A DNA stretch of 64,000 bases from Tamarix chinensis. Lineage: Eukaryota > Streptophyta > Magnoliopsida > Caryophyllales > Tamaricaceae. The DNA lies in contig CM060180.1 of the NCBI GenBank assembly GCA_030549775.1, positions 89,257,172 to 89,321,171 on the forward strand, read 5' to 3'. Under the pieces are notes generated by a model. That model made no database searches and had not been told where the DNA came from. It saw only the letters and a list, made by a program, of their open reading frames with translations. Below, piece after piece: positions 35,663-47,549 of this stretch. The first letter of the stretch is position 1; the number at the start of each line of letters is the position of its first letter. Both the position numbers and the translations under genes were made by a program.

Positions 35663-35929
35663 CCACTATTATAGCTAGTGGACCAAAAATAATAAGGAAA
35701 AACACGCCCAACCACTATTATAGCTGGTGGACCAAAAAATTATCCCAACTTGGCCACGACTTATGTGGAGTTCTACTATAAGTAGTTAGTGAGCTCGGAA
35801 CCCTTACTATTATAGCCGGTGAACTGGAAATGATACTTTAGGGCTAAACGCACCTAACTACTATTATCGCCGGTGGACCATAATACACTCTAAAGCAACA
35901 AGGCTCCTGGCCATTATTATAGCTGATGG
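35663..35929. repeat. CCACTATTATAGCTGGTGG motif repeats
   Basis: Copies at 35663-35681, 35712-35730, about 35804-35823, 35858-35877 and 35911-35929, spaced roughly 50-90 bases. Arms CCAC/GTGG (or CCAT/ATGG) flank TATTATAGC. They correspond to the repeats in the LTR at 8757-9151. Confidence 0.85.
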
Positions 35930-37286
35930 ATTGAAATACATTCTAACCTAGGCCCAACTTGATAATCTTTCACTTTAAATAATTAGTGTTTTACTCATAT
36001 CTTATTCCACATGTAGCCCTCACAAGATATGCATGACCACTGGACTTCCCATTCTCACCCCTTCACCCCCAGTCTCCTGAAAAATCCGTCTCATATCTTG
36101 GGACCTTTACACACCCTAAGGCTCCAAGACTCCTTCCTCGCTTTCCCCCTACTCACCATGAAAACAAACTCTAGCGTATGTGAATCAAGGCATAATTTCC
36201 CATAACTCCACTCTCTCTCACCATTGTCATCTAAGGTTTTTCTTATAGATCTTAATCTGGCCTATATGGCCCAACTTCTCCTTATCATACACGACTCAGG
36301 CTCCTTTTTCTTCCAACACCATCACTCCACTCAATCCACACCCAACATCACAACCTTACTTCCCATCCTTCACATGTGATCATGGAAACCCTAGTTGGTC
36401 ACCCCCAACCCTAGTACTTCTCCTTTCTTTTATATTATCCCCTTATCACACACACACCACCCTTCTTTCTAGTGGACTCGTTTCTCCCTTCATGTGATAC
36501 CCTTCCAATCACAACCCACACTCCAACCACTTACCATTGACTCTCCCTTCCACACACTTCCCCCACTTAGGGTTTTTCTCACAAACCCTAGTTAAGCCCC
36601 CCATGCACACTTATACCAACTCACGTACCATTTTTCACTCATGGACTCCAATTACTAAAAATACTCTTCCCTCACCTTTCTTAACCCTTAAGTCACCTTT
36701 TCCCATGTGAAAGTTACCCTTATGCAAAGATTTACCACCCTATGTAAGGCTTTTGTTTTCCTTGTAAGATTTATTCCCACCTCTCATTTTATTCATATAA
36801 TCCTTATATTTATCCACCCATAAGTCTTAAGGTACTAAGGTCTTTCTCATTTTCCTCTTACCACTCCATTTTATTTACTTCTTTTATCTCCTCACAACTT
36901 CACCATCCTACTAAAGACTCTTAGCATGCATGTCGTAAAGGGAAACCATACACAAGGTATAACACAAAATACAAGTTATGTCACCATATTAAACATGTCC
37001 TAGCACATATACAACTTACCTTGGGTCCACGCTTAGCAAGCTGCACTACAAGCATATAAACCATAACCACATGGGATACAAGCATATAACCGAACACACA
37101 TAGACACATAACACATAATTTGGCCTTAAACACATCCTTACCTAGATCTACACTAGGCTTGGAGCACAATTCCTACGCCTCCTTAGGGAAAGGGTTTGGT
37201 TCACCTATAAGAGTGTAATGCTCATGTTAACTTCCCTCTTATTTCTTTTATTATCCCCTAACTAACTAGTAGTAAAAGACTAATAC

Positions 37287-37366
<80 letters not shown>
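37287..37366. repeat. (AGT)n directly joined to (ACT)n
   Basis: About ten AGT units are followed without a spacer by about sixteen ACT units, giving a perfect inverted repeat with arms of about 30 bases. A long TAA/GAT-type imperfect array follows to about 37610. Poly-Ile, poly-Leu and poly-Ser frames here are repeat translation. Confidence 0.95.
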
Positions 37367-38576
37367 ATAATAATAATAGTCTTGATAATAATAGGATTAG
37401 TATTATTAATGATACTCACAATAATAATAGTAGTAGTAATAACCATAATAAGATTAATAGTAGTAATGATGATGATGATGATGATGATAATAATAATAAT
37501 AATGGTAGAAATTGCAATAATAATAATAATAGTGATGGTAATAATAATAATAATGATAATGATGATGATAATAATAATAATAATAATAATAATAGTAGTA
37601 ATAAAAAGGTTAAAAATAACAATTATATAAAATAATTTATACTTAAGTAGAAGCAAGAGTTAGGGCACAATTAGAGGTGGAAATGGCAGCTAGGGTGGTG
37701 GCGCACAACAATGGTAGAGGCAGTGGAAGGGGTGGTGATTTGAAAAGACATAACTTTAGGGTTAGAAAAGGGGAAGTGAGGTGGTGGTTATAAGGTGGTG
37801 GGTTTCCTAGACTGGGAGGGTGGTAGTGATGGTGGTGGTGTGTCACAACAACAGTGCAAGTGGCAGAAGGGTAGGTGACCGAAGGTGGAGAAGAAGAAAG
37901 GAGAGGGAAGGAGGGGACAAAGGGGAAAGGAAGGGTATGGAGACGTAGGAGAGGTTTTTAGGGTTAAGATGGGGTAGTGAAGGTGGTGGTTACGGTAGAG
38001 GAGGCAGCACAGGGTAGCGAATGGGATGATGATAGGGTGTAAAGGAGAGCTTGAGTTACCCACTTTGGATGAGTGATGTAGGTTGTATAGTGAGAGTTAG
38101 GGGCGGGGAGTGGTCTTGTTTAGTAGAGGGTAATGTAGGGAAGAGATGGGTGGAGGTTTGGACAGCAGCGATGCATGGCGGTGGCTGGGGTTGTGTCTGA
38201 TGGTGTGATGGAGGTAAGCTTCGGAGATTTCTGGGTATAGCTAAAATAAGGGGGAAAGGGTAAGGGTTAGGGTATTTATAGGCATGGGGAGGAGACTGAG
38301 ACAAGGGAGGATGAGGATAAGGGAGTAGGAGGAGCAGGCGGTAGTTGCCCAGCGGTGGTAGGGCGACACAGGTCTACAAGGTTCAGGTTCACAGAGGGTA
38401 GGAGAAGAGAAAGGGAAGGAGAAGGGTATGTGAGAGGGGCTACATAGGGGAAGGTTTAGCCTGAAATGGAAAGGAAATGTATAGGGGAGAGAGGGAGAGG
38501 GCAGGACGAGGCTGCAGGTGTAGAGGAGGGGTGGAAATTTGTAGGCATAGGCTAAATGCGTAGGGTAAAGGAAGGA

Positions 38577-38757
<181 letters not shown>

Positions 38758-39165
38758 GTAGGCCAGCCAGGTGGGGAAAAATGAAAATTGGGTTAGCCCA
38801 TGCACATGAGGGGGCAAGAAGAAGGAAGGGGGTAGTTGGGCTAGCCCAACGAGGGGAAGAAGGAAGAAAAGAAAAAGAAAGGAGAGAGGTGGACAAGATA
38901 GGAAGGGGAGAAGGGATAGCATCCCAATGGGGGAAGGAGAGAAGAATAGGGCCGATCACCCTAAAAGAGGAAGAAAAGAGGCAAAGGGAAAAAGGAAGGA
39001 AAAAAGAAAGGAAAAAGGGTAAAGAAAAGGGAAAAGGAAAAAATAAGATAAAACAATTTTTAAAATTAGGATATTTAATTATTTAGATGGATAAATTATT
39101 TTAATAAAATAATTTATTCTAAAGATTTAAGTTATCTATTTAGGAGGATAATTTTATTAATGTAT

Positions 39166-39895
39166 GTGTCTGGGATTACTCACCTTCATCTTACAATTCA
39201 TGGCTTTTTCTCAAGATTCTTCAGAGCAGATTTGTAGTGAAGGATTTTATAGTAGAATGTATAGCAAAGCAGAGGGAGTACACCATTCAATCAGCATATA
39301 AGGCCCTTAGAACTCCACAGGCCAAATGTGTTTGGGCTAATCTGATTTGGAGACCAGGATCTATTCCCAGGGTACGTTTCTTGGTTTGGCTTGCATGCAG
39401 AAATAGGCTCTTGACTAAAGCAAGACTTAAGGAGATGGGCATGGCTGTGAACTCTCTATGTATTTTTTGTAAACAGCAAGAGGAGACTAGAGATCATCTT
39501 TTCCTATTTTGTCCTGCTGTTACACTTATTTGGAAGACAATTAGAAGGCTGGCAGGCAGAAGTGACCCTATTTTAGGATGGGAACAAGAGATCAAGTCTT
39601 TGCTTACTAGAACATGGCAGGTACATAAGAAGAAGTATCTATTGGAAGCTCTTTTTGTTGCTTATATAGCTGTTATTCGGCATGAAAGAAATCTTAGAAT
39701 TTTTCAGAACAAATCTAGACAGCTAGGAGCTCTTTTGAAATGTATTATTATGCAAGTTTCTAGTATTTTTGTTACCCCTCCTCTTTCTGTTGAGTTTGGG
39801 CAGTGGCTAGGTTTTTTGGATGTCATTGCATCTAACACATGCTTGTAATCTCCTTTTCGATTAGTAATACAATTTCTACTTATCGAAAAAAAGTA
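39166..39895 (+). pseudogene. 5'-truncated LINE, zf-RVT 3' end
   Basis: The frame reads VWDYSPSSYNSWLFLKIL, then YTIQSAYKAL, VWANLIWRPGSIPRVRFLVW, NRLLTKARLKEMGM and CIFCKQQEETRDHLFLFC, ending at a TAA at 39846-39848. CxxC and HLFLFC are the zinc-binding pattern of the domain at the C-terminus of plant L1-type LINE reverse transcriptases. About 227 codons are open without a stop. Upstream reverse transcriptase and endonuclease are absent, which is the usual 5' truncation of LINE insertion. An A run (39886-39892) marks the 3' end. A target duplication was not found. It is inserted in the LTR 35012-40042. Confidence 0.85.
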
Positions 39896-41551
39896 TTTAT
39901 TTTAATTTATTAAATAATCATATCTATTTTATTTTTATCAAAATCTACAAAATAACTAAATTAATAATTGAAAAAGGAATCCAATTATTCCAAATGAAGA
40001 TTATTATTAATTTCTAATTTTTGAAATTTTTGGGGTATTACAAAAAAGTCCTCAACTCCTAAGAGAATCAAGAAATACAACCATTAAAACTCCTTTTTAA
40101 AATGCCCTATTAAAATTGAAATTCAGTAGAGGAATAAGAAGAACACAACCATAACTCAACCTTTTCCTCAAAAACATCATTACAAGGAAAATAAAGCTAT
40201 AATCTCAAACCTTAATCCTTTTTTACTTAAGAGAAACAAGGAAAAACTAAAACCAAGATTAAAAGAAGAAAATAGAGACAACACTCAACCAAGGAAGGAA
40301 GAAAACAAGAGAAAGTCTTTGTTTTCTCAACAGAGAGGAAAAAGGAAGAAAATTGGAGAATGCTCAACACTTAGTAAATTTCATCAAAGGAAAGGAATAA
40401 GAGATAAGCAATAGCTAAATAAGAAGTAAAAATGAATCAATGATGGAGTGTATAGAAGAGTGTGGGTTGACATATACAAGTGGGAGGGGTGAAATTCTGA
40501 CATAGGTTGAGTGTGGGCAGCAAAGGTGTAAGGGAAACTCATGATGGAGTGAGGGGGTTAAGTGTGGTTAGGAAGAGAAAAAGGGTGCACAAAATCAAAG
40601 ACATAGCCCAACTTCCAAGAGAGAGAGAGAGAGAGAGAGAGAAAGGTGAGGGAAAAGAGAGAACGTGAGGTATGTATCAAAAGTAATTTTTGGAGAATTT
40701 TAACTAAATAACATTATAGAATGATCGAAAAATGTAAAAATAATCCCAAGGCACCAAAATATTCTCATTAGTACAAATAGATTCTAATTAGAAATTTTTA
40801 TAAACATTAGAAAGAGATTCAAATCAAAATCAGAAAAGAATATGAAAGTGTAAGATAACGGGTCGATTGATTTGAGCAAACCTATCGATTGATTTGTCGA
40901 GAATAAAATTGGAAATCTTATACCAGTTGATTGGTTAGGTAAATCAGGCAATTAATATGACTAAAATTCACATTTTTATTAGAATATCAAGCCCTTTATG
41001 AAACCAAAACTAATTTATTTTATATCAACATAATTTTAAACACATTTTGAAGGATCTTAGGATGGGGTATTATAAAACTAGTTAATCGGTTCCAAACTAG
41101 TTAATTAGTTTATCAAAATCATTTAATGTCTTAATATAGAGAGGAAATGGTTTTTGTAGATTAGAAACCCATGGACTGGTTAAGTTAAATGATTCTATTG
41201 GTTTTACCAACCAATCGATTGGTTTGTTGAAACCAATCCATATCTTAAAAGAGAGAGAAAATAGTTTCTAAGTTAAACTAGTTGATTGGTTTTTCCAACC
41301 ATTAAATCGGTTGGTCTAAACTAGTTAATTGATTTGTTGTAATAATCAATTCGTCTGAGTTTTTTTTCTTTTAATGCTTTAGTCTAAACTAAACCAATCG
41401 ACTTGTAACACCTTGAGTCAATATGACTACATGAGGGTTACCTTAGAGCTCTTTTGGATTGATCGGCTGACCCAACAAAATAACACGAGTCCTTTCAGCG
41501 TACTTTGTCCTCACTCACTCACTTTCAGAGAAATTTATAGAAAATTTTTGG

Positions 41552-41650
41552 AACTTTCTTGGAGGTTCACCCATCCTAAAATTATTCCATAGCCAATGTG
41601 CTTAATTGCGAAGTTCTTAGGATTGAATCACCAAAATGATGGTATACCAT
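41552..41650 (-). ncRNA. 5S rRNA-derived segment, Cassandra 2 (left LTR)
   Basis: Minus strand reads TTTTAGGATGGGTGAACCTC at the C-box region and 'cgcaattaagcacattgg' at the A-box region; the latter is decayed relative to GTTAAGCGTGCT. Confidence 0.75.
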
Positions 41651-42000
41651 ATTGGTATAAGTAGCCAAATTAATCTTTATAATACTTCGCTCAATTTAGG
41701 GTATTAAATTCACCCCCACTCAAAGAATGCAATGCCCTTGTTATTCCTCAACCAATAATTGTCTCAATATAGTTTATCCTAAGAATCGTCCTGCTAGGTG
41801 GCTGACTGGCTCATCCAAGTTTAGCTCAAGATTGAGGTTTCACTTTGATACTATTTGTAACACCTCAAGTCAATACAACCACATAGGGATACCTTGTAAT
41901 GCTTTTGGATTGATCGGCTGACCCCATAGATCAACACAAGTCCTTTGAGCGCACTTTGTCCTCACTCACACACTCCCTGAGATTTTTTAGAAAAGTTTTA

Positions 42001-42099
42001 CAACTTCCTAGGAGGGTCACCCATCCTAAAATTGCTCCATAGTGAGCATACTTGACTATAAAGTTCTTAGGACAGAATCACCAAAAGGATAGTATACCA
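42001..42099 (-). ncRNA. 5S rRNA-derived segment, Cassandra 2 (right LTR)
   Basis: Minus strand keeps TTTTAGGATGGGTGACCCTC followed by CTAGGAAGTTG, close to the 5S C-box, while the A-box region is diverged. Confidence 0.75.
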
Positions 42100-42553
42100 T
42101 GTTGATATAAGTGGCCAGATCAATCCTTATAGTACTCTACTTAATTTGGGGCATTACACGACTGATTCCAAAAAAAAACCAACAAGTTTAAAAATACTTT
42201 GAAAGATTTACAAATCAAGATTAACCATGAATTCTTATGAAGTGGATTCACATTAAGAGTTTTAAAAAAATTTATAAAGCTTTGATCTAAATGTAAACTT
42301 ACTCAACTTAACTCTTTTCATGGAACCTAATACTCTAAAAATATATTCCTTAACCTTCAAGTCTTGGTTATCTTTTATGCATTATTCTTTTATGCTCAAA
42401 AAGTTAATTGCTCTTTTAAATTTTCATGTTTAGAGAAATGCTTTAAGTTGGTGCATTTAGATCTCTTTGTATATCAATCATATTACATGCACACTTAAGC
42501 AAACGCATTAGGCCATATGATTTGTTTGTGATCATCAAAACAAGGGCAATGAC

Positions 42554-42591
42554 GTTTTTTGACCTATGAGGTCAAAAATCTTCCCCTTTTT
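42554..42591 (-). promoter_or_regulatory. SIRE polypurine tract and adjoining palindrome
   Basis: Minus strand: AAAAAGGGGAAGA (42591-42579) is the polypurine tract, preceded by CATCATC as in other SIRE elements. It is followed by a perfect inverted repeat, TTTTTGACCT and AGGTCAAAAA with a 3-base loop (42578-42556). The LTR start is placed at TGACC (42574) but could lie within the palindrome. Confidence 0.65.
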
Positions 42592-43799
42592 GATGATGAA
42601 AAACAAAAGATGCATAATTGTAAATATGGAAGGATAGTGAGTTTTAGAGTCAGCAAGAGGTTTACCATATCCTTTTACATGTACCAATTACGCACCTTTC
42701 AATCCAAACTTTTGGATTCTCTCCCCTTTTCTCATCACTAAAAGGTGATAATAGATGGAAAACTGTAAGCAAATGAGACAACAATTGCTTAACGTGAAGG
42801 GGAAAACTCCCCCTTAACAGGTGCATATAAACGATGAGGTAGTAGTACATATGAAGGAAAGGCATAGAATATTCCCTCAAAAGTGATGAATAAAGAATAA
42901 GCATGTATGTGTTTGTGTGTTGAGAAAACAATGATTAATGATAAATAAGCATAATGTGAAATTCAAAAGTGATACATATATGGTAGAACAAAAAAAAAAA
43001 TATCTCATTAAGGATAGGTATTTAGGAATACACGAGATAAAGTGCATGCATGCAATACACACCTAATAAGTAAGCTATGGCTATGCTTAACCAAAAACAA
43101 AGATATATATCTCATGGTAGACTAGAGGTGGGAGAGTAGGATGATGCATCTGGAGTAATGATAGAAAGTGTGGATTGTACATCTAAGTCCTCACTCTCAG
43201 TATCCTAGATCCAACCGTCTTAACCTCTTCTTGAATGATCCTAGTACCCTCATCTAATGAATGTCAATGACTTTATCAAATGGCGGAGGACCTATATCAC
43301 CCTTATTAGCAGATGTAGGAGTAGAGGCATGCTCCTTGTGGACAACATAAGCACATAGGTGTATGGTTATATCATCCTAATTATGTGGTGCAAAATCTAT
43401 TTGTATCTATGAGTGAAGTATGAGCAACTCAATCTCCATGGTGTCTATCATTTCTCCATTGTTTGTAACGTCCTAACTACACTAAGAAAGAGTTCATGTA
43501 CACTAGCAAGTGTCACATGGCCTGAAGTAGTAGTCGTGGGAGGTGGATGGCGCTATAGTAAATGTGGAGTCTCCTCTAGTGGATGAGAAGGTGATGTTAG
43601 CTATAGCCAAAGGGACATTTGATGGTGGTGGAAGGCCATCTCTCTTGGTCGGCAGAGGTTGTGGTTTGGATGAGAAGAGATATGAACACTACGATGAAGT
43701 GAGGCAAGAGCCTTAGGTGCAAGCTCAAGAGTATGCCCATCTACTTTAATCCAATATCCCATCCTTTAAAAGGTGTCTACATGTAATATGTAGAGCCCA
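42592..43799. other. SIRE 3' untranslated region
   Basis: Nothing clearly coding. A second polypurine-like GTTAAGGGGGAGTTTTCCCC (minus) lies at about 42820-42800. Multiple polypurine-like tracts are usual in this lineage. Confidence 0.4.
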
Positions 43800-44806
43800 T
43801 TCTATAGTCAAATTTGGGTGGCAGAAAAGTCTCCAAACTTGACTCTAAAGTAATGAAGAATTTGCGTAATCAGGGAGACATATCTAAGAGATGTCTGGTT
43901 ATACCTTGCCATATGGGACATGTGGTGGAAGATATCAGCTTTGAAATGTATAGGATTAGAGGAGACAATATGGTGGACCACATACTAGTCCTTTAACGTC
44001 ATGTCTACCCCTGAGCTTAGTCTCAAAAAGAGAATGGAGGATGTCATGTAGTGACACACCCTTTTGAAGGTTGGTAGGCAATCAGAACTAGCAGTCTCAT
44101 CATATAGGAAATGATGGTTATGCATGTATGTGAGGATAGTGTTAGGAACCTTAAAGTGTATCCACTCTAAATAAGTGATACTGGTGGTGATATCATGCTT
44201 TATTCTAAGAATTTTAGCCATTTTAGATTCAACCACCACTATAAGAACACCTAATACATAAGTGGTCATAGTGAAGCCCATAATATGAACCATGAAGTTT
44301 GTATAGAAGGGGTAAACAAAGTTATAGTAGAATAGATCGTTGGGAGTGAATAGAGGGAGAAGATGGAGATCAAAGAGGGATTAGGTGAAGGGAGGTTTAA
44401 AGTGCTCAATGTATGATACAATGTTAATGAATTTCCCTAGGACTTTATTTTTGTGGGATGCTTTGATCCAACACTGCTAGTCATCCATAGTGCAAAAGAA
44501 GAATAAAGAATGAGGGGATGACTTTGAGAGTTAATCCAATCGTGTGGAGGAAATAATTGGTTGGCTAGAGGATGAATATGGACTAGTGGGCCTAGTAGGA
44601 GGTGGAGATAGGCATATATCCTCTTTAGAAGAAGAAGAGGAAGAAGAGGATTCCCTATATAGAGAGGAATAAGGTGAAGTAGTGGGTTCCTCAATTAGAA
44701 TTGTTGTATAGGCCAGATGGCTTGGTTGAGTACTAGAGGGTTTGGTGGGAGGTGGAGTAACCCCTCCTCGACTGGTATTCGTAGTGGTATGTTTGTGCTT
44801 AGTCAT
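43800..44806 (-). pseudogene. Extra ORF in the env position of the SIRE element
   Basis: It starts MTKHKHTTTNTSRGG at 44806, with a Thr/Ser/Pro-rich N-terminus, then after frame breaks continues with DLHLLPLFTPNDLF, FTMTTYVLGVLIVVVES, ITYLEWIHFKVPN, SDCLPTFKRVCHYMTSSILF and LITQILHYFRVKFGD. This layout resembles the 'putative plant transposon protein' domain found in extra ORFs of plant retrotransposons; I name the family from memory. Function is unknown, and I see no signal peptide or membrane segment that would support an envelope role. Broken by several stops and shifts. Confidence 0.55.
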
Positions 44807-45216
44807 TGTTGGAAGAATGAGGAAGAATTTTGGCAATGAGATTCAAAATTTATTTGTTGAACAACAAAATTTGAAGTGAAAAATAAATTTTCAAATCAGA
44901 TGAAAATTGATAGAGTAATGTGTATTTAGCTAGGAATTACCTAGGGAAGTAATGATATAACCTTGATTAATCCTTAAAGTAGGCCGATTGTAAGTAGTTT
45001 AGGCTAATGGAAGAGTTAGGCTTTGGTGATCTTACCTCATATTAGAACAAGAGAGGATGAGATCAATGACGATTATGGTTGAGAAATGACTTTAGGTCAT
45101 CAACTTAATCCTAAAGAGTTTATTTTGTGCATTTTGACGAATAATTAAGCGATTTGAGTGAGAAAGTGGAGAGTGAAAATGAGGAATTAATGGGTTTGGT
45201 AGAATAGGTTAGGGAG

Positions 45217-45430
45217 TATTTATATGCCTAAGCAACTAGTCAACTAGTTTGAGCTTTTCAATTGACTGTTCATGTTACCGATCGACTGGTATCAGTAAAT
45301 TAGTCGATTGGTATCGCTTTTGGTTAAATACCAAACAACAACAAACTTTAACCCTTAGTTCATGCAAAATGGACAACTAATCCTCTAAACCCATCGACTA
45401 GTTTGTCGACTAGTCGATTGGTTTAGCTAG
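45217..45430 (-). promoter_or_regulatory. LTR-like internal promoter candidate before the extra ORF
   Basis: On the minus strand several AGTCGATTGG/GTCGACTAG-like words (45430-45230) are followed by GGCATATAAATACTCCC (45228-45212), about 410 bases before the extra ORF start. The same order, motif cluster then TTTATAAATAAACTCCCC, is seen in this element's LTR. The rest of the pol-to-ORF spacer (44840-45760) shows nothing coding. Confidence 0.45.
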
Positions 45431-45769
45431 TTAGGTCATATTATCCCAATTTTTCAAATCTTTTTTGATTAAGAGCCGTAAATCTATATTTTCCTTATGT
45501 GTTGTAAATTAGTCAACACTCATTTAGGCTAATAATTTGAATTAACTTCATGCAATCTAATGACAAGTTATTATGATTTTGATTATTTTCATGATTAATC
45601 CTTCCTTTATCAGAATTTTCACAATTTTGAGAGATATAATTTTGATCACAAAATTTTCATTCCAAGTTTTATCCTAATACTTTTAAATGTTTATTCATTT
45701 AATGGCTTAGTAAATATGTATCCCCATTAATATTATATGTCTTCAAATTCCATAATTGCATCCCCCTTT

Positions 45770-46300
45770 TCAACGTAGTCTCTTATGAAGTGATGCCTTA
45801 TTTCTATATTTCCAGACTTAAAAGTGTTGAACGGGGTTTTTAGTGAGGCATATAGCACTAGTGTTGTCACACTTAATTGAAATTATTTTAAGTTTAAGTC
45901 CATAATCACTTATTTGATGTTTCATCCATATTATTTGTGATGACAAGCACCAACTGCTGTATATTTCGCTTCAGCTATAGATAATGCTAGAATAGGTTGT
46001 TACTTGCTATACTAACCGACTAAGACTTCTCCAAGAAATTGGCATGTGCCTAAAGTACTTTTTCTATCAACTTTATATTCCATAAAATCAACATCGGAAT
46101 AGCCTATTAAATTTAGAAGAGTATCGCTAAGGTAAAACAATCATAGGTTATTTGTGCCAATTAGATACCTAAGAATTATTTTAACCATGGTCATATGAGA
46201 TTCTTTGAGATTATATTGAAACCTATTACATAAGTATACACTAAACATAATATCAGCTCTAGCTATAGTGAGGTAAAGAAGTGATCCGATTATACCTCGA
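45770..46300 (-). pseudogene. SIRE RNase H
   Basis: Frame pieces IIGSLLYLTIARADIMFSVY, LKESHMT, VDRKSTLGTCQFLGEVLVG, LSIAEAKYTAVGACH and CDNTSAICLTKNPVQH follow the copia RNase H order (LYLT..RPDI, RKST.G.C.FLG, STAEAEY.A, CDN.SAI). Stops and shifts interrupt it; the AEAKY motif keeps its Glu. Confidence 0.85.
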
Positions 46301-46399
46301 TATCACTTTTGATCAACTTGTTTACCTTTTTCATCCATGACAAATTTTGTGGTTGTGTCCATGAGAGTACTACAATGTTTGCTCTAATTTGTCCCAACT

Positions 46400-47260
46400 T
46401 TCTTGAGAAATTCCTTTGTGCTATTTTCTTGATTGAAAAAAATTCCCTCATTTGATTACTTGATTTGAAGTCCAAGGAAGTAAGTTAACTCAGCCATCAT
46501 ACTCATTTCAAACTCACAACACATCAAAGTAGAGAAGTCCTTGCACATGGACTCTTTAGTGGCATGAAATATTATGTCATCAAAAAATATTTGGAAAAGC
46601 AATGGGTCCTTTTTAGTTTTATTTAGAAAAATAGTTTCATCAAATTTACCTCTTTTAAAACCTTCTTCCCGAAAAAAATTTACTCAACCTTTCATACCAA
46701 GCTCTGGGAGCTTGTTTCAAGCCACAAAGTGCCTTGTTGAGTTTATGGACATGGTTGGATTTTGAATCATTTTCAAAGTAAGGTGGTTGCTTAAAATATA
46801 CCTCCTCTTCAATAAAAACATTTAGGAAAGAACTTTTAACATCCATTTGATATAATGTAAAGCACATGGATGATGCAAATGAAAGAAGTATACTTACAGC
46901 CTTGGATCTATCTGCGAGGGTAAAGATTTCCTCAAAATCAATGTCTTCATCTTGGTTATATCCTTTAACAACTAATTGGGCTTCGTTTCTAACCATAAAT
47001 CCACCCTCATCTAGCTTGTTTGTAAATACCCATTTAGTTTCAATGATGGGTCTATTTGGAGGCAATGAGACTAATTCCCAAACTTGATTTCTCTTAAATT
47101 GATTAAGCTTATATTGCATTTCCATAATCCAATTTTCATCATTTATGGCTGCCAAATGAGACTTAAATTCCATTTGAGATAGAAATTATAAATGATTGAA
47201 AATGTTACATAGTGAGTATGTCTATATGTATATCTCCATGCTCTTGGAAGTTCTCCTCTT
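46400..47260 (-). pseudogene. SIRE reverse transcriptase
   Basis: A 172-codon open stretch (47173-46655) reads VWELVSLPPNRPIIETKWVF, VVKGYNQDEDIDFEEIFTL, YQMDVKSSFLNVFIEEEVYF and HKLNKALCGLKQAPRAWYE, all hallmarks of copia reverse transcriptase. After a frameshift the catalytic region reads QIFFDDIIFHATKE, so the usual YVDD is FFDD. Two of the active-site aspartates are kept but the enzyme is broken by frameshifts. Confidence 0.9.
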
Positions 47261-47549
47261 GTTTATCAATTTGAGGATCTTCATCTTTCTTTTCTTTTAT
47301 GTTGCATTTTTCATTATTTTCTAGTAAGCTCTCAAATTAGATGGAATGATCTACTTCTTCCTTTAGAGTTTTGTGCACACTTGAAGAAGATTCATCAAAA
47401 GTAGCATATATGGATTCTTCAACTAACATGGTTCATTTGGTTAATATCTAGTAAGATTTACTATGTATAAAAATACCCAATGAAAATATCTTCATCTACT
47501 TTAGAGTTAATGCTATCTAAATTTCTTTTTACATTGTTAAGGACAAAGA

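Larger units (their letters stand above)
41399..42163 (-). mobile_element. Second Cassandra TRIM, nested in the SIRE LTR
   Basis: LTRs are 41404-41708 and 41856-42158, flanked by the perfect 5-base duplication CGACT (41399-41403 and 42159-42163). In plus orientation the ends read TGTAACACC...GGCATTACA, so the element lies on the minus strand. The internal domain (41709-41855) begins, on the plus strand, TTCACCCCCACTC (complement of the polypurine tract) and ends with ACTTTGATACTATT, a decayed initiator-Met primer-binding site. Its LTRs are more diverged from each other than those of the copy at 9.6 kb, suggesting an older insertion. Confidence 0.92.

Noticed and set aside
37287..37366. CRISPR-like or satellite array
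   Set aside because: Simple trinucleotide repeats without spacers in a plant genome.
37258..37656. Long open frames of poly-Ile, poly-Leu or poly-Ser
   Set aside because: They are translations of (TAA)n/(AGT)n microsatellites and are open in several frames on both strands.
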